A stretch of DNA of 36,979 nucleotides. Origin: Compostibacillus humi. Its GTDB lineage: Bacteria; Bacillota; Bacilli; Bacillales; Amphibacillaceae. Location of the stretch: NCBI RefSeq assembly GCF_014637175.1, contig NZ_BMEV01000033.1:1-36979 (forward strand), read 5' to 3'. The notes beneath the pieces are model-generated. The model did no database searches and was not told the origin of the DNA. It saw only the letters and a list, made by a program, of their open reading frames with translations. Positions within the stretch are counted from its first letter, which is position 1. Every line of letters begins with the position of its first letter. The translations under genes were made by a program, and so were the position numbers. This document shows, in pieces, positions 27,550 through 35,833 of the stretch.

Positions 27550-28512
27550 ATGAAAGTTCTTGTAACTGGTGGAGCAGGATTTATCGGAAGATGGGTTGTG
27601 GACCGGTTATTAAAAGACGGACATAAAGTATGGGTGATAGACGATTTGTCCAACGGAAGATGGGAAAATATCCGGGAATTGGCAGCTAATGATAATTTTT
27701 CAGATTTCATTAAAGGAGACATAAAGGATAACCGTATTCTACAGCAACTGTTTTCCAACGGATTTGACATATGTTTCCACTTAGCCGCAAGCATTAATGT
27801 ACAAGACAGTATTGATAATCCAAAAGCAACATTTGATAACGATGTAATTGGCACTTTCAATATTTTGGAAGAATGCCGAAAAAATAACGTAAAAATCGTA
27901 TTTATGAGTACGTGTATGGTATATGACCGTGCGAATAACGAAACAGGGATAACCGAGACCCATCCTGTGAAGCCTGCTTCTCCATATGCAGGTTCGAAGC
28001 TGGCGGCAGAAAATATGGTGTTGTCTTATTATTATGCGTACGGTCTTCCTGCTACAGTAATCCGACCATTCAATACGTATGGTCCTTTTCAAAAAACTGG
28101 AGGAGAAGGAGGAGTAATTGCTATCTTTATCCAGAATAAATTAGCAGGAAATAAGCTGCAAATATACGGCGAGGGTACCCAGACTCGAGATTTCCTATAC
28201 GTGGAAGATTGTGCCCGATTCGTTGTAAAAACAGGTTACTCCAATAAAGTAAACGGGGAAATTATTAATGCCGGTCTTGGTGAAGATATAAGCATTAATA
28301 AATTGGCTGAACTAATTGCAAAGGACAAGAAACGTATTCAGCATGTAGATCATATCCACCCGCAAAGTGAAATTCCAAAATTGCTTTGTAACTATAACAA
28401 AGCAAAAACGTTATTGGATTGGGAACCTAAAGTCTCCTTAATTGCTGGAATTGAAAAAACAGAAAACTGGATTCGTTCCGAGCGTGGAAAAGGGAATAAT
28501 CATGGGACCTAG
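27550..28512 (+). CDS. NAD-dependent epimerase/dehydratase (extended SDR)
   Basis: A 320-residue nucleotide-sugar enzyme. The NAD loop GGAGFIG is at 7-13, YAGSK supplies Y146 and K150, and IYGEGTQTRDFLYVEDCA is the usual substrate-side motif. The active-site segment reads MSTCMVYD. True 4,6-dehydratases carry Thr-Asp-Glu here, so T121-C122-M123 argues for an epimerase or reductase instead. It may supply a second sugar or change the configuration of the PseB product. AAGGAGG precedes the ATG; the last bases overlap the aminotransferase gene. Confidence 0.82.
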   Translation: MKVLVTGGAGFIGRWVVDRLLKDGHKVWVIDDLSNGRWENIRELAANDNFSDFIKGDIKDNRILQQLFSNGFDICFHLAASINVQDSIDNPKATFDNDVIGTFNILEECRKNNVKIVFMSTCMVYDRANNETGITETHPVKPASPYAGSKLAAENMVLSYYYAYGLPATVIRPFNTYGPFQKTGGEGGVIAIFIQNKLAGNKLQIYGEGTQTRDFLYVEDCARFVVKTGYSNKVNGEIINAGLGEDISINKLAELIAKDKKRIQHVDHIHPQSEIPKLLCNYNKAKTLLDWEPKVSLIAGIEKTENWIRSERGKGNNHGT

Positions 28513-29704
28513 TAAGCTCGCTTTATATGGAGGTAAGCCAGTCAGAGATTCTTATTTGCCTTATGGGAGACAGTGGGTTACCGATGACGATATTAATTCT
28601 GTCATTAAAGTGTTAAAAGGCGATTATCTCACCACTGGACCGCTTGTACCCAAATTTGAAGAAGCAATAGCAGAATACGTAGGAGCTGACTATGCTGTTG
28701 CATTTTCCAGCGGGACTTCCGCTTTGCATGCAGCCTGCTTTGCGGCAGAGATTGGAAAAGGAGATGAAGTCATTGTCTCTCCTATCACTTTTGTTGCCTC
28801 TGCCAATTGTGTGCTGTACCAAGGGGCAACTCCTGTCTTTGCAGATATAGACCCAAAAACTTATAATATTGACCCCAACCAGATTGAAAGTAAGATTACT
28901 TCCAAAACGAAGGCAATTATTCCCGTTGATTTTACAGGTCAAGCCGTTGATATGGATAATATTAAAAAAATTGCAGACAGATACGGATTACACATTATTG
29001 AGGACGCAGCCCATGCACTTGGAAGCGAATATAAAGGAAGAAAGATTGGCTCGCTGGCAGATATGACCGAATTTAGTTTTCATCCTGTTAAGCCGATTAC
29101 CGCTGGCGAAGGAGGCGTAATAACAACGGATAACGAAGAATTTTATAAGAAATTGCAGTTATTTAGAAGTCATGGAATTACAAAAAATAAAAAGGACTTT
29201 TTCGATAGCGACGGACCATGGTATTACGAACAGCAAGCATTAGGCTATAATTATCGGATTACCGATATTCAATGTGCCTTAGGATTAAACCAATTAAATC
29301 ACATCAGCAAGTTTCTCTATAGGAGAAGGAAAATAGCTGATCGCTATAATCAGGCATTCTGCGGCATGCAGGAGGTCAACATTCCATTTGAAGCAGAATA
29401 TTCTAATTCTGGATGGCATCTTTATATACTAAGATTAAATATGAATCTGCTGCAAGCGGACAGGAAAGATATATTCGAAGCTCTTCAGGCGGAGAATATT
29501 GGCGTAAATGTACATTATATTCCTGTTTATTATCATCCGTATTATAAAAAGCTGGGATATAAAAAAGGACTTTGTCCAAATGCTGAAAAGTTGTATGAAG
29601 ATATGATTACCCTTCCATTATTTCCAAAAATGACAGATCAGGATGTCGAGGACGTCATTGCTGCAGTAAAGAAAGTAATTGGTTATTTTCGAAAGCAGGT
29701 GTGA
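28502..29704 (+). CDS. PseC-like PLP-dependent sugar aminotransferase
   Basis: A 400-residue DegT/DnrJ/EryC1/StrS aminotransferase. It would transfer an amino group from glutamate to C4 of the keto sugar made by PseB. FSSGTSALHA (68-77) binds PLP phosphate, EDAAH has D168, and K197 in FSFHPVKPITAGEGG forms the Schiff base. The N-terminal GKPVRDSYLPYGRQWVTDDD and the length match PseC and B. subtilis SpsC. The start ATG 28502 overlaps the end of the preceding gene by 11 bases and has AAAGGG eight bases upstream; the earlier in-frame ATG at 28442 would overlap by 71 bases. Confidence 0.88.
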   Translation: MGPSKLALYGGKPVRDSYLPYGRQWVTDDDINSVIKVLKGDYLTTGPLVPKFEEAIAEYVGADYAVAFSSGTSALHAACFAAEIGKGDEVIVSPITFVASANCVLYQGATPVFADIDPKTYNIDPNQIESKITSKTKAIIPVDFTGQAVDMDNIKKIADRYGLHIIEDAAHALGSEYKGRKIGSLADMTEFSFHPVKPITAGEGGVITTDNEEFYKKLQLFRSHGITKNKKDFFDSDGPWYYEQQALGYNYRITDIQCALGLNQLNHISKFLYRRRKIADRYNQAFCGMQEVNIPFEAEYSNSGWHLYILRLNMNLLQADRKDIFEALQAENIGVNVHYIPVYYHPYYKKLGYKKGLCPNAEKLYEDMITLPLFPKMTDQDVEDVIAAVKKVIGYFRKQV

Positions 29705-29706
29705 GC

Positions 29707-30444
29707 ATGAAGGTAGTTGCTATTATCCAAGCGAGAATGGGATCTACAAGGCTTCCGGGAAAGGTTTTAAAAAAAGTATTGGGAAAAACGTTATTGGAGT
29801 ATCAATTGGAAAGGGTTCAAAAATCAAAACGGATAGACCAAGTAGTGATTGCAACTACGAGGTTGACAAGAGATGACCCGATTATTGAAATATGCCAACT
29901 GTTAGCCGTTGATTATTATCGTGGGTCTGAAATGGATGTCTTATCCAGGTACTATGAAGCTGCATTGCACTATCAGGCTGACGTCGTAGTTCGGCTGACG
30001 TCTGATTGTCCGGTGATTGACCCGCAAGTCATTGATACCGTTATTGACGAATATCTTATACAACGTCCGAAGTTTGATTATGTCTCCAACACTTTGGAAC
30101 GGACTTATCCAAGAGGAATGGATACGGAAGTCTTTTCCTTTCAAGCATTGGAGTTTTCCCATCAGCGAGCGGCTGAATCACCTTTCAGGGAACATGTTAC
30201 CCCTTTCATTTATACCAACTCCAATATGTTTCAATGCAAAAGCGTCTGCTATGAAAAAGATGTGAGTGACCATCGGTGGACGGTAGATACTATAGAGGAT
30301 TTCCGCTTAATTTCAAAAATCATTGAGCATTTATATCCGCAAAATAAGGATTTTACATTAGAAGATATGTTGCATTTGCTGGAAGAAAATAGGGATTGGA
30401 AAAAAATCAATGAACATATTGAACAAAAGGAAATAGGACGATAG
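29707..30444 (+). CDS. SpsF/PseF-like cytidylyltransferase
   Basis: A 245-residue nucleotidyltransferase that would activate the finished nonulosonate with CTP. The CTP loop QARMGSTRLPGK is at 8-19, RLTSDCPVIDP carries the metal-binding acidic residue, and HRWTVDTIEDF is a characteristic SpsF segment. The start ATG 29707 lies two bases after the stop of the aminotransferase gene; an overlapping GTG at 29701 is possible. SpsF of the B. subtilis spore polysaccharide operon has the same N-terminal motif. The stop is directly followed by the next ATG. Confidence 0.86.
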   Translation: MKVVAIIQARMGSTRLPGKVLKKVLGKTLLEYQLERVQKSKRIDQVVIATTRLTRDDPIIEICQLLAVDYYRGSEMDVLSRYYEAALHYQADVVVRLTSDCPVIDPQVIDTVIDEYLIQRPKFDYVSNTLERTYPRGMDTEVFSFQALEFSHQRAAESPFREHVTPFIYTNSNMFQCKSVCYEKDVSDHRWTVDTIEDFRLISKIIEHLYPQNKDFTLEDMLHLLEENRDWKKINEHIEQKEIGR

Positions 30445-32151
30445 ATGATGAATGTCTGTATACGTACTGATGCATCTATAGAGATAGGCAGCGGCCACGT
30501 GATGAGATGTTTGACGTTAGCGGACGAATTACAGAAAGAAAATCATAACATCTTTTTTATTTGCCGGGAACTAAAAGGTGATTTGATTGATTTCATTAAA
30601 GCAAAAGGATATTCCGTTTATAAACTCGTAAATTCCTATTCGGGAAATGTCCCGTTTATCACGAAACATTCTCATTGGCTCACCGTTCCCTGGAGCCAAG
30701 ATGCAGAACAGTCAATAGCGGTTTTGCGGAATAAAAAAGTAGATTGGCTTGTTGTTGATCACTATGCGATAGATTATCACTGGGAGCGGAAAATCAGACC
30801 TTATGTACAACGTATGCTAGTTATCGATGATTTGGCAGATCGGAGACACGAATGCGACCTTCTTTTAGATGCAAATTATTTCCCCCACACAGATGAAAGA
30901 TACAAGGATTTGGTTCCTGGCAACTGCAGAACTTTGCTCGGCCCGGGATACGCTTTGCTAAGGGACGAATTTAAACAGCATACACCTCAGTTTCGCCGTG
31001 AGCTGAAGCGGATTTTAGTTTTTATGGGAGGAAGCGATCCTGACAATGAAACGCTAAAAGTTATTCAAGGTTTTCAGCTATTAAAAAATAATGCTATTGA
31101 AATGGATGTTGTCGTAGGAAAGCTTAATAAAAATAGAGATTTAATTAAAAAAATGTGTCATCAAAGTCCTAATATTTATTTTCATTATGATATTCAAAAT
31201 ATTTCCGAATTGATGGCTAGGGCAGACCTTGCCTTTGGTGCCGGAGGAAGCACAACATGGGAAAGATGCAGCCTGGGACTTCCGGCTTGTGTCATAACTA
31301 TCGCAGAAAATCAAAAAAACATAACAAAACATCTGGCTGCAATAGGTGCAGTTATTGACCTGGGGGAAGCAAAAAAAATTACCTCTTCTAAAATTGCTAA
31401 AACTATTGGTTATTTTATAAAAAATCCGCGGGAACTGACCAAAATGTCAAGAAAATGTTTAGATTTAGTTGATGTTTCTGGTGTTAGGAAGGTGGTGAAG
31501 ATAATGAATTTCCGTAAAATAACCATTGTTACCGACAAAGACAGTTGGATAAATCAATATATTCCAGTACTAATTAATGGGCTAAATAAAAAACATGAAG
31601 TTTTGTGGGTTCATAATATGAGAGAAATAGAGGAAGGAGATATTGTTTTCATATTAAGCTACAGCAAAATACTTACACCAGATATTCTAAAGAAAAACAA
31701 ACATAATCTCGTAGTACATGAGAGTGCTCTACCTAAAGGGAGGGGCTGGTCACCGCTAACATGGCAGATTCTTGAAGGAAAGAATGAAGTGCCGATTGTC
31801 CTTTTCGAAGCGGAGGAAAAGGTGGACAGCGGCGCAATTTATCTGGAAGATAAGTTAATATTCGACGGTACTGAACTAATTGATGAGATACGGGAGCAAC
31901 AGGCAAGAAAATCAATTGAATTATGCTTAAAGTTTGTCAGCAATTATGATGAAGTTATAACATCCAGAAGAATACCCATCGGTACCCCTACTTACTATCG
32001 CAGACGGACTCCTGAAGACAGTGAACTTAATATATACAAATCCATTGCTGAACAATTTAATTTGTTAAGAGTAGCTGACAATGAAAAGTATCCGGCCTTT
32101 TTTGTTATTCATGGGAAGAAATATTATTTAAGGATAGAAGAGGCAAAATAG
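30445..32151 (+). CDS. PseG-like UDP-sugar hydrolase fused to a formyltransferase domain
   Basis: A 568-residue two-domain protein. Residues 1-~350 are PseG/SpsG, which removes UDP from the 2,4-diamino sugar before condensation: GSGHVMRC (15-22, catalytic H18), DDLADRRHECDLLLD, MGGSDPDNET and GAGGSTTWE (265-273). Residues ~356-568 are a methionyl-tRNA-formyltransferase-like sugar N-formyltransferase: H425 in HESALPKGRGWSP, D461 in KVDSGAIYL and YYRRRTPEDSEL. The canonical Asn two residues before the His is V423. The junction (codons 350-356) still contains an SD-like AAGGTGG followed after eight bases by ATG 31504, so the formyltransferase part might also be made alone. Normal PseG is only ~340 residues. 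Confidence 0.86.
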   Translation: MMNVCIRTDASIEIGSGHVMRCLTLADELQKENHNIFFICRELKGDLIDFIKAKGYSVYKLVNSYSGNVPFITKHSHWLTVPWSQDAEQSIAVLRNKKVDWLVVDHYAIDYHWERKIRPYVQRMLVIDDLADRRHECDLLLDANYFPHTDERYKDLVPGNCRTLLGPGYALLRDEFKQHTPQFRRELKRILVFMGGSDPDNETLKVIQGFQLLKNNAIEMDVVVGKLNKNRDLIKKMCHQSPNIYFHYDIQNISELMARADLAFGAGGSTTWERCSLGLPACVITIAENQKNITKHLAAIGAVIDLGEAKKITSSKIAKTIGYFIKNPRELTKMSRKCLDLVDVSGVRKVVKIMNFRKITIVTDKDSWINQYIPVLINGLNKKHEVLWVHNMREIEEGDIVFILSYSKILTPDILKKNKHNLVVHESALPKGRGWSPLTWQILEGKNEVPIVLFEAEEKVDSGAIYLEDKLIFDGTELIDEIREQQARKSIELCLKFVSNYDEVITSRRIPIGTPTYYRRRTPEDSELNIYKSIAEQFNLLRVADNEKYPAFFVIHGKKYYLRIEEAK

Positions 32152-32166
32152 GGAAGGAGATTCAGG

Positions 32167-32844
32167 ATGAATTATATCATTGCTGCTAATCATGAAAGGT
32201 ACTCTGCTATTCCTGAAAATTTATCCAAACGGTTGGACGGGAATTTTATTTTTCTTAAGGAGAAGGAAGAGCTGTCCTATAAGAAGCTAAAGGAAATAAA
32301 CCCTCGGTATATTTTTATCCCACATTGGTCTTATATTATTCCGGAAGAGGTCTACAGTAATTTTAAATGTATTATTTTTCATATGACTGATTTGCCTTTC
32401 GGACGGGGTGGAAGTCCTTTGCAAAACTTAATTTCTAGAGGAATATATGATACGAAAATTTCTGCTATAAAATGTGTGAAAGAAATTGATGCCGGCCCGG
32501 TTTATATGAAAGAGCCATTAAGCCTTTATGGTACAGCGGAGGAAATTTATTTGCGTTCCGCAAAAATAATTGAAGACATGATATATAAAATGATTATTGA
32601 TTTTCCTACGCCTGTTGAGCAAATAGGGGAGGCAGTCCAGTTCAACCGGCGAAAACCGAGTGATGGCAATCTGGAAGACTTGGAATCATTGGAAAAGGTT
32701 TTTGATTATATACGGATGTTAGATGCAAAAGGGTATCCTAAAGCATATATTGAAACGAAGCACTTTATTTTTGAATTTCAGCGAGCCAGTTTTAGAGGCA
32801 ACTCCATTCTTGCGGATGTAATCATAAAAAGAAAGGAAATGTAA
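32167..32844 (+). CDS. Sugar N-formyltransferase-like protein
   Basis: A 225-residue protein with the core of the formyltransferase family that uses 10-formyl-tetrahydrofolate. FIPHWSYIIPEEVY, FHMTDLPFGRGGSPLQNLI (H72) and KEIDAGPVYM (D108) mark the active-site loops. His to Asp spacing is 36 residues, the same as in the fused domain upstream. The residue two before the His is I70 instead of the usual Asn. It also lacks the RRTPEDS-type tail, having FNRRKPSDGNLEDL instead. GGGAAGGAG is the SD. It may formylate a different amino position than the fused domain, or the polymer. Confidence 0.8.
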   Translation: MNYIIAANHERYSAIPENLSKRLDGNFIFLKEKEELSYKKLKEINPRYIFIPHWSYIIPEEVYSNFKCIIFHMTDLPFGRGGSPLQNLISRGIYDTKISAIKCVKEIDAGPVYMKEPLSLYGTAEEIYLRSAKIIEDMIYKMIIDFPTPVEQIGEAVQFNRRKPSDGNLEDLESLEKVFDYIRMLDAKGYPKAYIETKHFIFEFQRASFRGNSILADVIIKRKEM

Positions 32845-32845
32845 T

Positions 32846-33541
32846 ATGAGCAATAAAGTCTTAGTTATCGCGGCTCATCCTGACGATGAAGTTTTAGGAT
32901 GCGGGGGGACGATGGCAAAGCATGCAAAAAATAATGACCAAGTCTATACAGCTATTTTAGCTGAAGGGATTACAAGCAGGGATAAGAAAAGGGACCGGAA
33001 ACGCTATATCAATGAAATAAGGGATTTAGCCCTTGCGGCACAAAAGGCAAACGATATTTTAGGGGCAGCTTCTTTACAAATGTTTGATTTTCCCGATAAT
33101 CGGATGGATTCTTACGACCGTTTAGATGTTGTTAAAGCCGTTGAGGAGCTCATTAGCAAACTGAAGCCAGACATTGTGTACACCCACCATGCAGGGGATG
33201 TAAATATCGATCATCGGAGAATTCATGAGGCGGTTGTTACGGCATGCAGGCCCATTCCAGGGAAACATTTAGTCAAACGGATCCTGTTTTTTGAAACGGC
33301 TTCGAGTACAGAATGGATGACGCCAGGTTCGGCACCGGGATTTGTCCCTAATTGGTATGTGGATATTACAGACACGCTACAGCAAAAATTAGATGCTTTA
33401 CATGAATATGAGTATGAAATGCGTGACTGGCCGCATGCGAGATCAATCAAGGCTTTGGAATATCAAGCTCGGTGGAGGGGAGCAAATATTGGAGCAGAAG
33501 CCGCGGAGGCATTTATTTTAGGAAGGAACATTGAAAATTAA
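32846..33541 (+). CDS. PIG-L family N-deacetylase
   Basis: A 231-residue zinc hydrolase of the LmbE/PIG-L family, which removes acetyl from N-acetylated sugars. The metal motif AHPDDE is at 10-15 and the second ligand set THHAGDVNIDHR at 113-124. It starts one base after the preceding stop with AAAGGAAA as SD. Together with the formyltransferases it suggests an exchange of N-acetyl for N-formyl. The substrate could be the nucleotide sugar, the free sugar or the nonulosonate. Confidence 0.87.
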   Translation: MSNKVLVIAAHPDDEVLGCGGTMAKHAKNNDQVYTAILAEGITSRDKKRDRKRYINEIRDLALAAQKANDILGAASLQMFDFPDNRMDSYDRLDVVKAVEELISKLKPDIVYTHHAGDVNIDHRRIHEAVVTACRPIPGKHLVKRILFFETASSTEWMTPGSAPGFVPNWYVDITDTLQQKLDALHEYEYEMRDWPHARSIKALEYQARWRGANIGAEAAEAFILGRNIEN

Positions 33542-33567
33542 CGGGAGATGGAGGTTGACAAATTAAA

Positions 33568-34617
33568 GTGGATGTAATAAAAATTGGGGATAAAGCAATA
33601 GGAGAAGGCCATCCGCCTTTTATCATCGCGGAAATGTCGGGGAATCATAATCAATCATTGTCGCGGGCGCTGGAAATTGTTGAAGCAGCTGCAGAAGCGG
33701 GGGCTCATGCTTTAAAGATACAGACTTATACCGCAGATACAATGACGATCGACAATAAGGACGATGATTTTATGATTCAGGATAAGGATAGCCTTTGGAA
33801 TGAAAAGTCTCTATATGAATTATATAAGGAAGCATATACGCCGTGGGAGTGGCATCAGCCGATTTTTAAGCGGTGTAAGGAGCTTGGAATGATTTGTTTT
33901 AGTACTCCTTTTGATGAATCGGCAGTTGATTTTTTGGAATCTCTTGACGTTCCGTGTTATAAAATAGCCTCCTTTGAAAGTACAGATTTGCCTTTAATCC
34001 GAAAAGTAGCAAAAACAAATAAGCCGATGATTATTTCCACTGGGATGTGCTCTGCAGCTGAAATTGAAGAGACGGTTAAAACAGCAAAAGAAGCAGGGTG
34101 TAAAGAATTAATATTAATGAAATGCACCAGCACCTATCCAGCATCCCCCGAAAATACGAATATTAGGACAATCCCCCATATGAAGGAATTATTTCAGTGT
34201 CAGGTTGGTTTGTCTGACCATACCTTGGGAGTCGGTGTGGCAGTTGCAAGCGTAGCACTGGGAGCAACGGTGATTGAAAAGCACTTTACACTATCCCGGG
34301 ATGCTGGAGGCGTAGACGCACACTTTTCCCTTGAGCCTGAAGAAATGAAAACGTTAGTAGAAGAAACGAAACGAGCATGGGAATCCCTTGGCAACGTCAG
34401 CTATGGCATGACCAAGGCAGAAGAATCCTCTATCAAATTCCGGCGCTCCTTATATGCAGTTAAAGATTTGCAAGCAGGAGATGTCTTGGATAAAGGAAAC
34501 GTACGAATTATTCGTCCTGGCTACGGTCTTCCACCAAAGTATTATGATATTGTGCTAGGCAAAAAAATTACTCGAGCAGTGAAAAAAGGTACCCCCATAA
34601 CCTGGGATTTAATTTAG
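33568..34617 (+). CDS. PseI/SpsE-like nonulosonic acid synthase (NeuB family)
   Basis: A 349-residue synthase that condenses a six-carbon diamino sugar with phosphoenolpyruvate to a nine-carbon acid. AEMSGNHNQS (21-30), K50, KCTSTYPAS, SDHTLG with metal ligand H218, EKHFTLSR with H239, and DAHFSLEP are NeuB hallmarks. The C-terminal ~60 residues from RRSLYAVKDLQAGD form the SAF (antifreeze-like) domain. GTG 33568 is the first standard start, but GGAGG (33550-33554) is 13 bases away; an in-frame ATT at 33562 is seven bases from it and might be used. It is the last gene of the cluster. No clear terminator follows. Confidence 0.92.
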   Translation: MDVIKIGDKAIGEGHPPFIIAEMSGNHNQSLSRALEIVEAAAEAGAHALKIQTYTADTMTIDNKDDDFMIQDKDSLWNEKSLYELYKEAYTPWEWHQPIFKRCKELGMICFSTPFDESAVDFLESLDVPCYKIASFESTDLPLIRKVAKTNKPMIISTGMCSAAEIEETVKTAKEAGCKELILMKCTSTYPASPENTNIRTIPHMKELFQCQVGLSDHTLGVGVAVASVALGATVIEKHFTLSRDAGGVDAHFSLEPEEMKTLVEETKRAWESLGNVSYGMTKAEESSIKFRRSLYAVKDLQAGDVLDKGNVRIIRPGYGLPPKYYDIVLGKKITRAVKKGTPITWDLI

Positions 34618-34804
34618 AGTAAGATTTTTTTAAAAAATTTAGATGAATACCAGTAAGATAAGGTGGGGTGAAAGAAAGCTGGATGGAAGAATTAATTTGT
34701 AAGAAGTAGGTTTCGGTTTTCACTGCTGATTTTCATCCATGTCCCTGCCTTTTACATACTACTTGGAGTGTAATTGTTCCTCTCTTTACTAAATTTCAAT
34801 GTGT

Positions 34805-34900
34805 TTACTTTTTTTTATATTCTGAAGGTGATTTTCCTGTTATTTTCTTAAACACTCTGCCGAAATAGGAAGCGTCATCATAGCTACAATTCACCTGAAT
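34805..34900 (-). pseudogene. AraC-family regulator, C-terminal remnant
   Basis: The minus strand reads CSYDDASYFGRVFKKITGKS followed by PSEYKKK and a stop at 34807-34805. This is the end of an AraC/XylS DNA-binding domain (second helix-turn-helix). The rest of the gene is absent; within a few bases upstream the sequence changes to the GH3 remnant on the other strand. It cannot be functional. Confidence 0.82.
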
Positions 34901-35651
34901 ATGCGGAAGAGGTAGTCAATACGAAAGCCCATTGGGATGCTGCGTTTGAAGCCCATAAAAAGTCAGTTACCATCTTGAAAAATTCGGAAGAAACGCTGCC
35001 GCTGACAAAAGAGAAGCTGGAAGGAAAAAAGTGTATATCAAGTTTTATCATAAAGATAAAGAAATCGCGCAAACATATATGGAAGATGCATTAAAAGATG
35101 TAAAAGAACTGGGGCAACTTGATTTAACCGAGAATTATGAAGAAGCAGATATCGCCATATTGTTCCTGCACCCAAAATCCGGCCAATATTTCAATGCAAC
35201 GCCAGGACTGCTCGAGCTTGAACTTTGTGAAAATAAAGAAGTAAAAGCATTAGATGGCACACCTTACAAAGAAACAACATTAAGCGAAATGGACCATTTA
35301 AATAAAGTGGCAGAAAACGTGAAGAGCCGCGGCGGCAAGGTAAATATTAGCGTCAATATTATTTTGCCTTGGATTCTTGGAAATGCTGAACCATTAGCAG
35401 ATGCTCTTATTGCAGGGTATGACACTTTTTACAAGGCACAACTGGAAATCATTGCAGGGAATGATTCTCCAACTGAAGTGATTCCACTGACACTGCCAGC
35501 AAGTGAAGCGGTCATTGCCGTCGATGAAGAGGGGAACTGTTTATCGAGAAATGACGTTCCAGGCTACGACAAAGACAAATATATGCGAGAGGGTCTAAGC
35601 TATGCTTATAAAGACAATGACGGCAATGTATATAGACTTGGCATGAGTTAA
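34893..35651 (+). pseudogene. GH3 beta-N-acetylhexosaminidase, C-terminal remnant
   Basis: The first frame (34893-~35030) reads HKKSVTILKNSEETLPL, the start of the C-terminal domain of NagZ-type glycoside hydrolase family 3 enzymes. The second frame (35031-35651) continues VYIKFYHKDKEIAQT and ADIAILFLHPKSG to the natural stop. The shift is in a run of six A at 35025-35030; seven A would join the frames. The catalytic N-terminal domain, about 350-400 residues, is missing. So the gene is both truncated and frameshifted. The second part might still be translated from GTG 35031 but would have no active site. Confidence 0.82.
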
Positions 35652-35666
35652 GATATTGAGGGTATT

Positions 35667-35698
35667 AAAAAAATCCGAACAGTTCGTTCGGATTTTTT
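35667..35698 (+). terminator. Terminator of the GH3 remnant
   Basis: AATCCGAAC and GTTCGGATT form a nine-base stem extended by A/T pairs, with a five-base loop and a T run. It has survived although the gene is broken. Confidence 0.88.
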
Positions 35699-35759
35699 CG
35701 TTCTGGTATAGCTTTGAATACAGTAAATGCTGAAAGATGGCGGCAAAAATATTTAATTC

Positions 35760-35816
35760 ATTTATCTTGACTTCAATATAAATTAACCTTATATTTATTT
35801 TGAATTAAAGATAAAT
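35760..35816 (+). promoter_or_regulatory. 57-bp dyad operator over the FMN-reductase promoter
   Basis: Outer arms ATTTATCTT (35760-35768) and AAGATAAAT (35808-35816) and inner arms TTCAATATAAAT (35772-35783) and ATTTATTTTGAA (35793-35804, one mismatch) share one centre at 35788. They enclose a promoter with -35 TTGACT (35767-35772), 17 bases, -10 TATATT (35790-35795). A dimeric or tetrameric repressor of MarR, HxlR or TetR type is the likely ligand. Confidence 0.8.
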
Positions 35817-35833
35817 AGAAAGGATGAGCATCT

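Noticed and set aside
34618-34804. Gene between the synthase gene and the AraC remnant
   Set aside because: All frames are short and broken, without SD or recognisable motifs.
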